DNA from: Bacteroidota bacterium
GTDB lineage: Bacteria; Bacteroidota; Bacteroidia; Chitinophagales; Saprospiraceae
DNA: 41,120 nt
Reading direction: 5' to 3'
NCBI GenBank assembly: GCA_009908745.1
Contig: JAAAOU010000100.1
Location: 1 to 41,120 of the forward strand
Under the pieces are notes generated by a model. That model searched no databases. It saw only the letters and a list, made by a program, of their open reading frames with translations, and was not told the origin of the DNA. Below are positions 41,069 to 41,120 of this stretch, in pieces. Every line of letters begins with the position of its first letter. Positions within the stretch are counted from its first letter, which is position 1. The position numbers were made by a program, and so were the translations under genes.

Positions 41069-41120
41069 CTACACATTCAAATACCGCATCAGCCCCTCGT
41101 ACCGCTCTTTCAGGCCCTCA
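41069..41120 (-). CDS. C-terminal end of an unidentified minus-strand gene, partial
   Basis: On the minus strand the frame ...EGLKERYEGLMRYLNV ends at TAG (41071-41069). The short peptide looks like a genuine protein C-terminus and the frame runs off the window edge. Sixteen residues are too few to name a family. Convergent with the T9SS gene. Confidence 0.4.
   Translation of the reverse strand, partial: EGLKERYEGLMRYLNV

Noticed and set aside
1-41120. CRISPR arrays, tRNA or rRNA genes, prophage
   Set aside because: I looked for regularly spaced repeats, TpsiC-like GTTCGAATC blocks and phage structural genes and saw none.

Overview
The window looks like chromosome from a member of the Bacteroidota, most likely a Saprospiria/Lewinella-like marine or gliding lineage. 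Several things point there. Three secreted proteins at the right end look like type IX secretion (T9SS) cargo: two carry type-A sorting tails and one a type-B 'gliding-motility C-terminal' tail. There is a DUF3127 protein and there are PepSY-like lipoprotein repeats. Bacteroidota-type promoters (TTG, about 18-20 nt, TAnnTTTG) stand in front of several genes, and few starts have a Shine-Dalgarno. Most of the window is GC-rich, core-like sequence. The stretch from about 35.6 to 38.9 kb is visibly AT-rich and looks acquired. The genus is inferred, not shown.

Layout, left to right. 1-2499 (-): most of an M16 zinc protease. 2682-6204 (+): rlmD, a small conserved protein, a stand-alone receiver-domain protein and rmlA. 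6158-7258 (-): a GT-B glycosyltransferase. 7291-8802 (+): two lipoprotein genes, the second with four PepSY-like units and a long Asp/Glu tract. 9198-20669 (-): M1 aminopeptidase, the threonine operon thrABC, an MFS transporter, kynureninase, an alkylguanine-DNA alkyltransferase and a ROK sugar kinase. 20857-24697 (+): CBM48-like esterase, leucyl aminopeptidase and an ATP-grasp enzyme, closely packed. 24705-26280 (-): prfC (RF3), broken. 26423-28360 (+): a CPA1-type antiporter with an RCK domain. 28364-35429: a DUF427 protein, a polysaccharide flippase, a Trp-repeat secreted protein, a DUF3127 protein with an SSB-like tip, and a tight minus-strand operon (BamA-like protein, NAD kinase, cyclase-family hydrolase, membrane protein). 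35467-41028: a repeat element, a gene fragment, a decayed toxin-antitoxin pair and three T9SS cargo genes. A few codons of another minus-strand gene end the window.

The most notable non-gene signals are these. (1) Two copies of a 163-bp palindromic element at 4505-4667 and 35467-35629, in opposite orientation and with identical 14-bp terminal inverted repeats; it is MITE-like. (2) Two sites matching the ParB centromere parS, one inside and one just after thrC, which suggests this stretch lies in the origin-proximal segregation region. (3) A 14-nt deletion in prfC that removes part of the GTPase G3 motif and shifts the frame. (4) A PIN-family toxin gene reduced to its two ends beside an intact antitoxin gene. 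(5) A 132-bp fragment of a T9SS gene differing from the intact copy only at synonymous positions. (6) An 8-C run that puts a start codon and a signal peptide one base out of frame.

Functionally, thrABC is a complete aspartate-to-threonine branch operon. A cyclase-family hydrolase next to nadK, together with kynU elsewhere in the window, hints at tryptophan-to-NAD(P) metabolism. The right end is a surface/secretome locus with signs of turnover by repeats and recombination.
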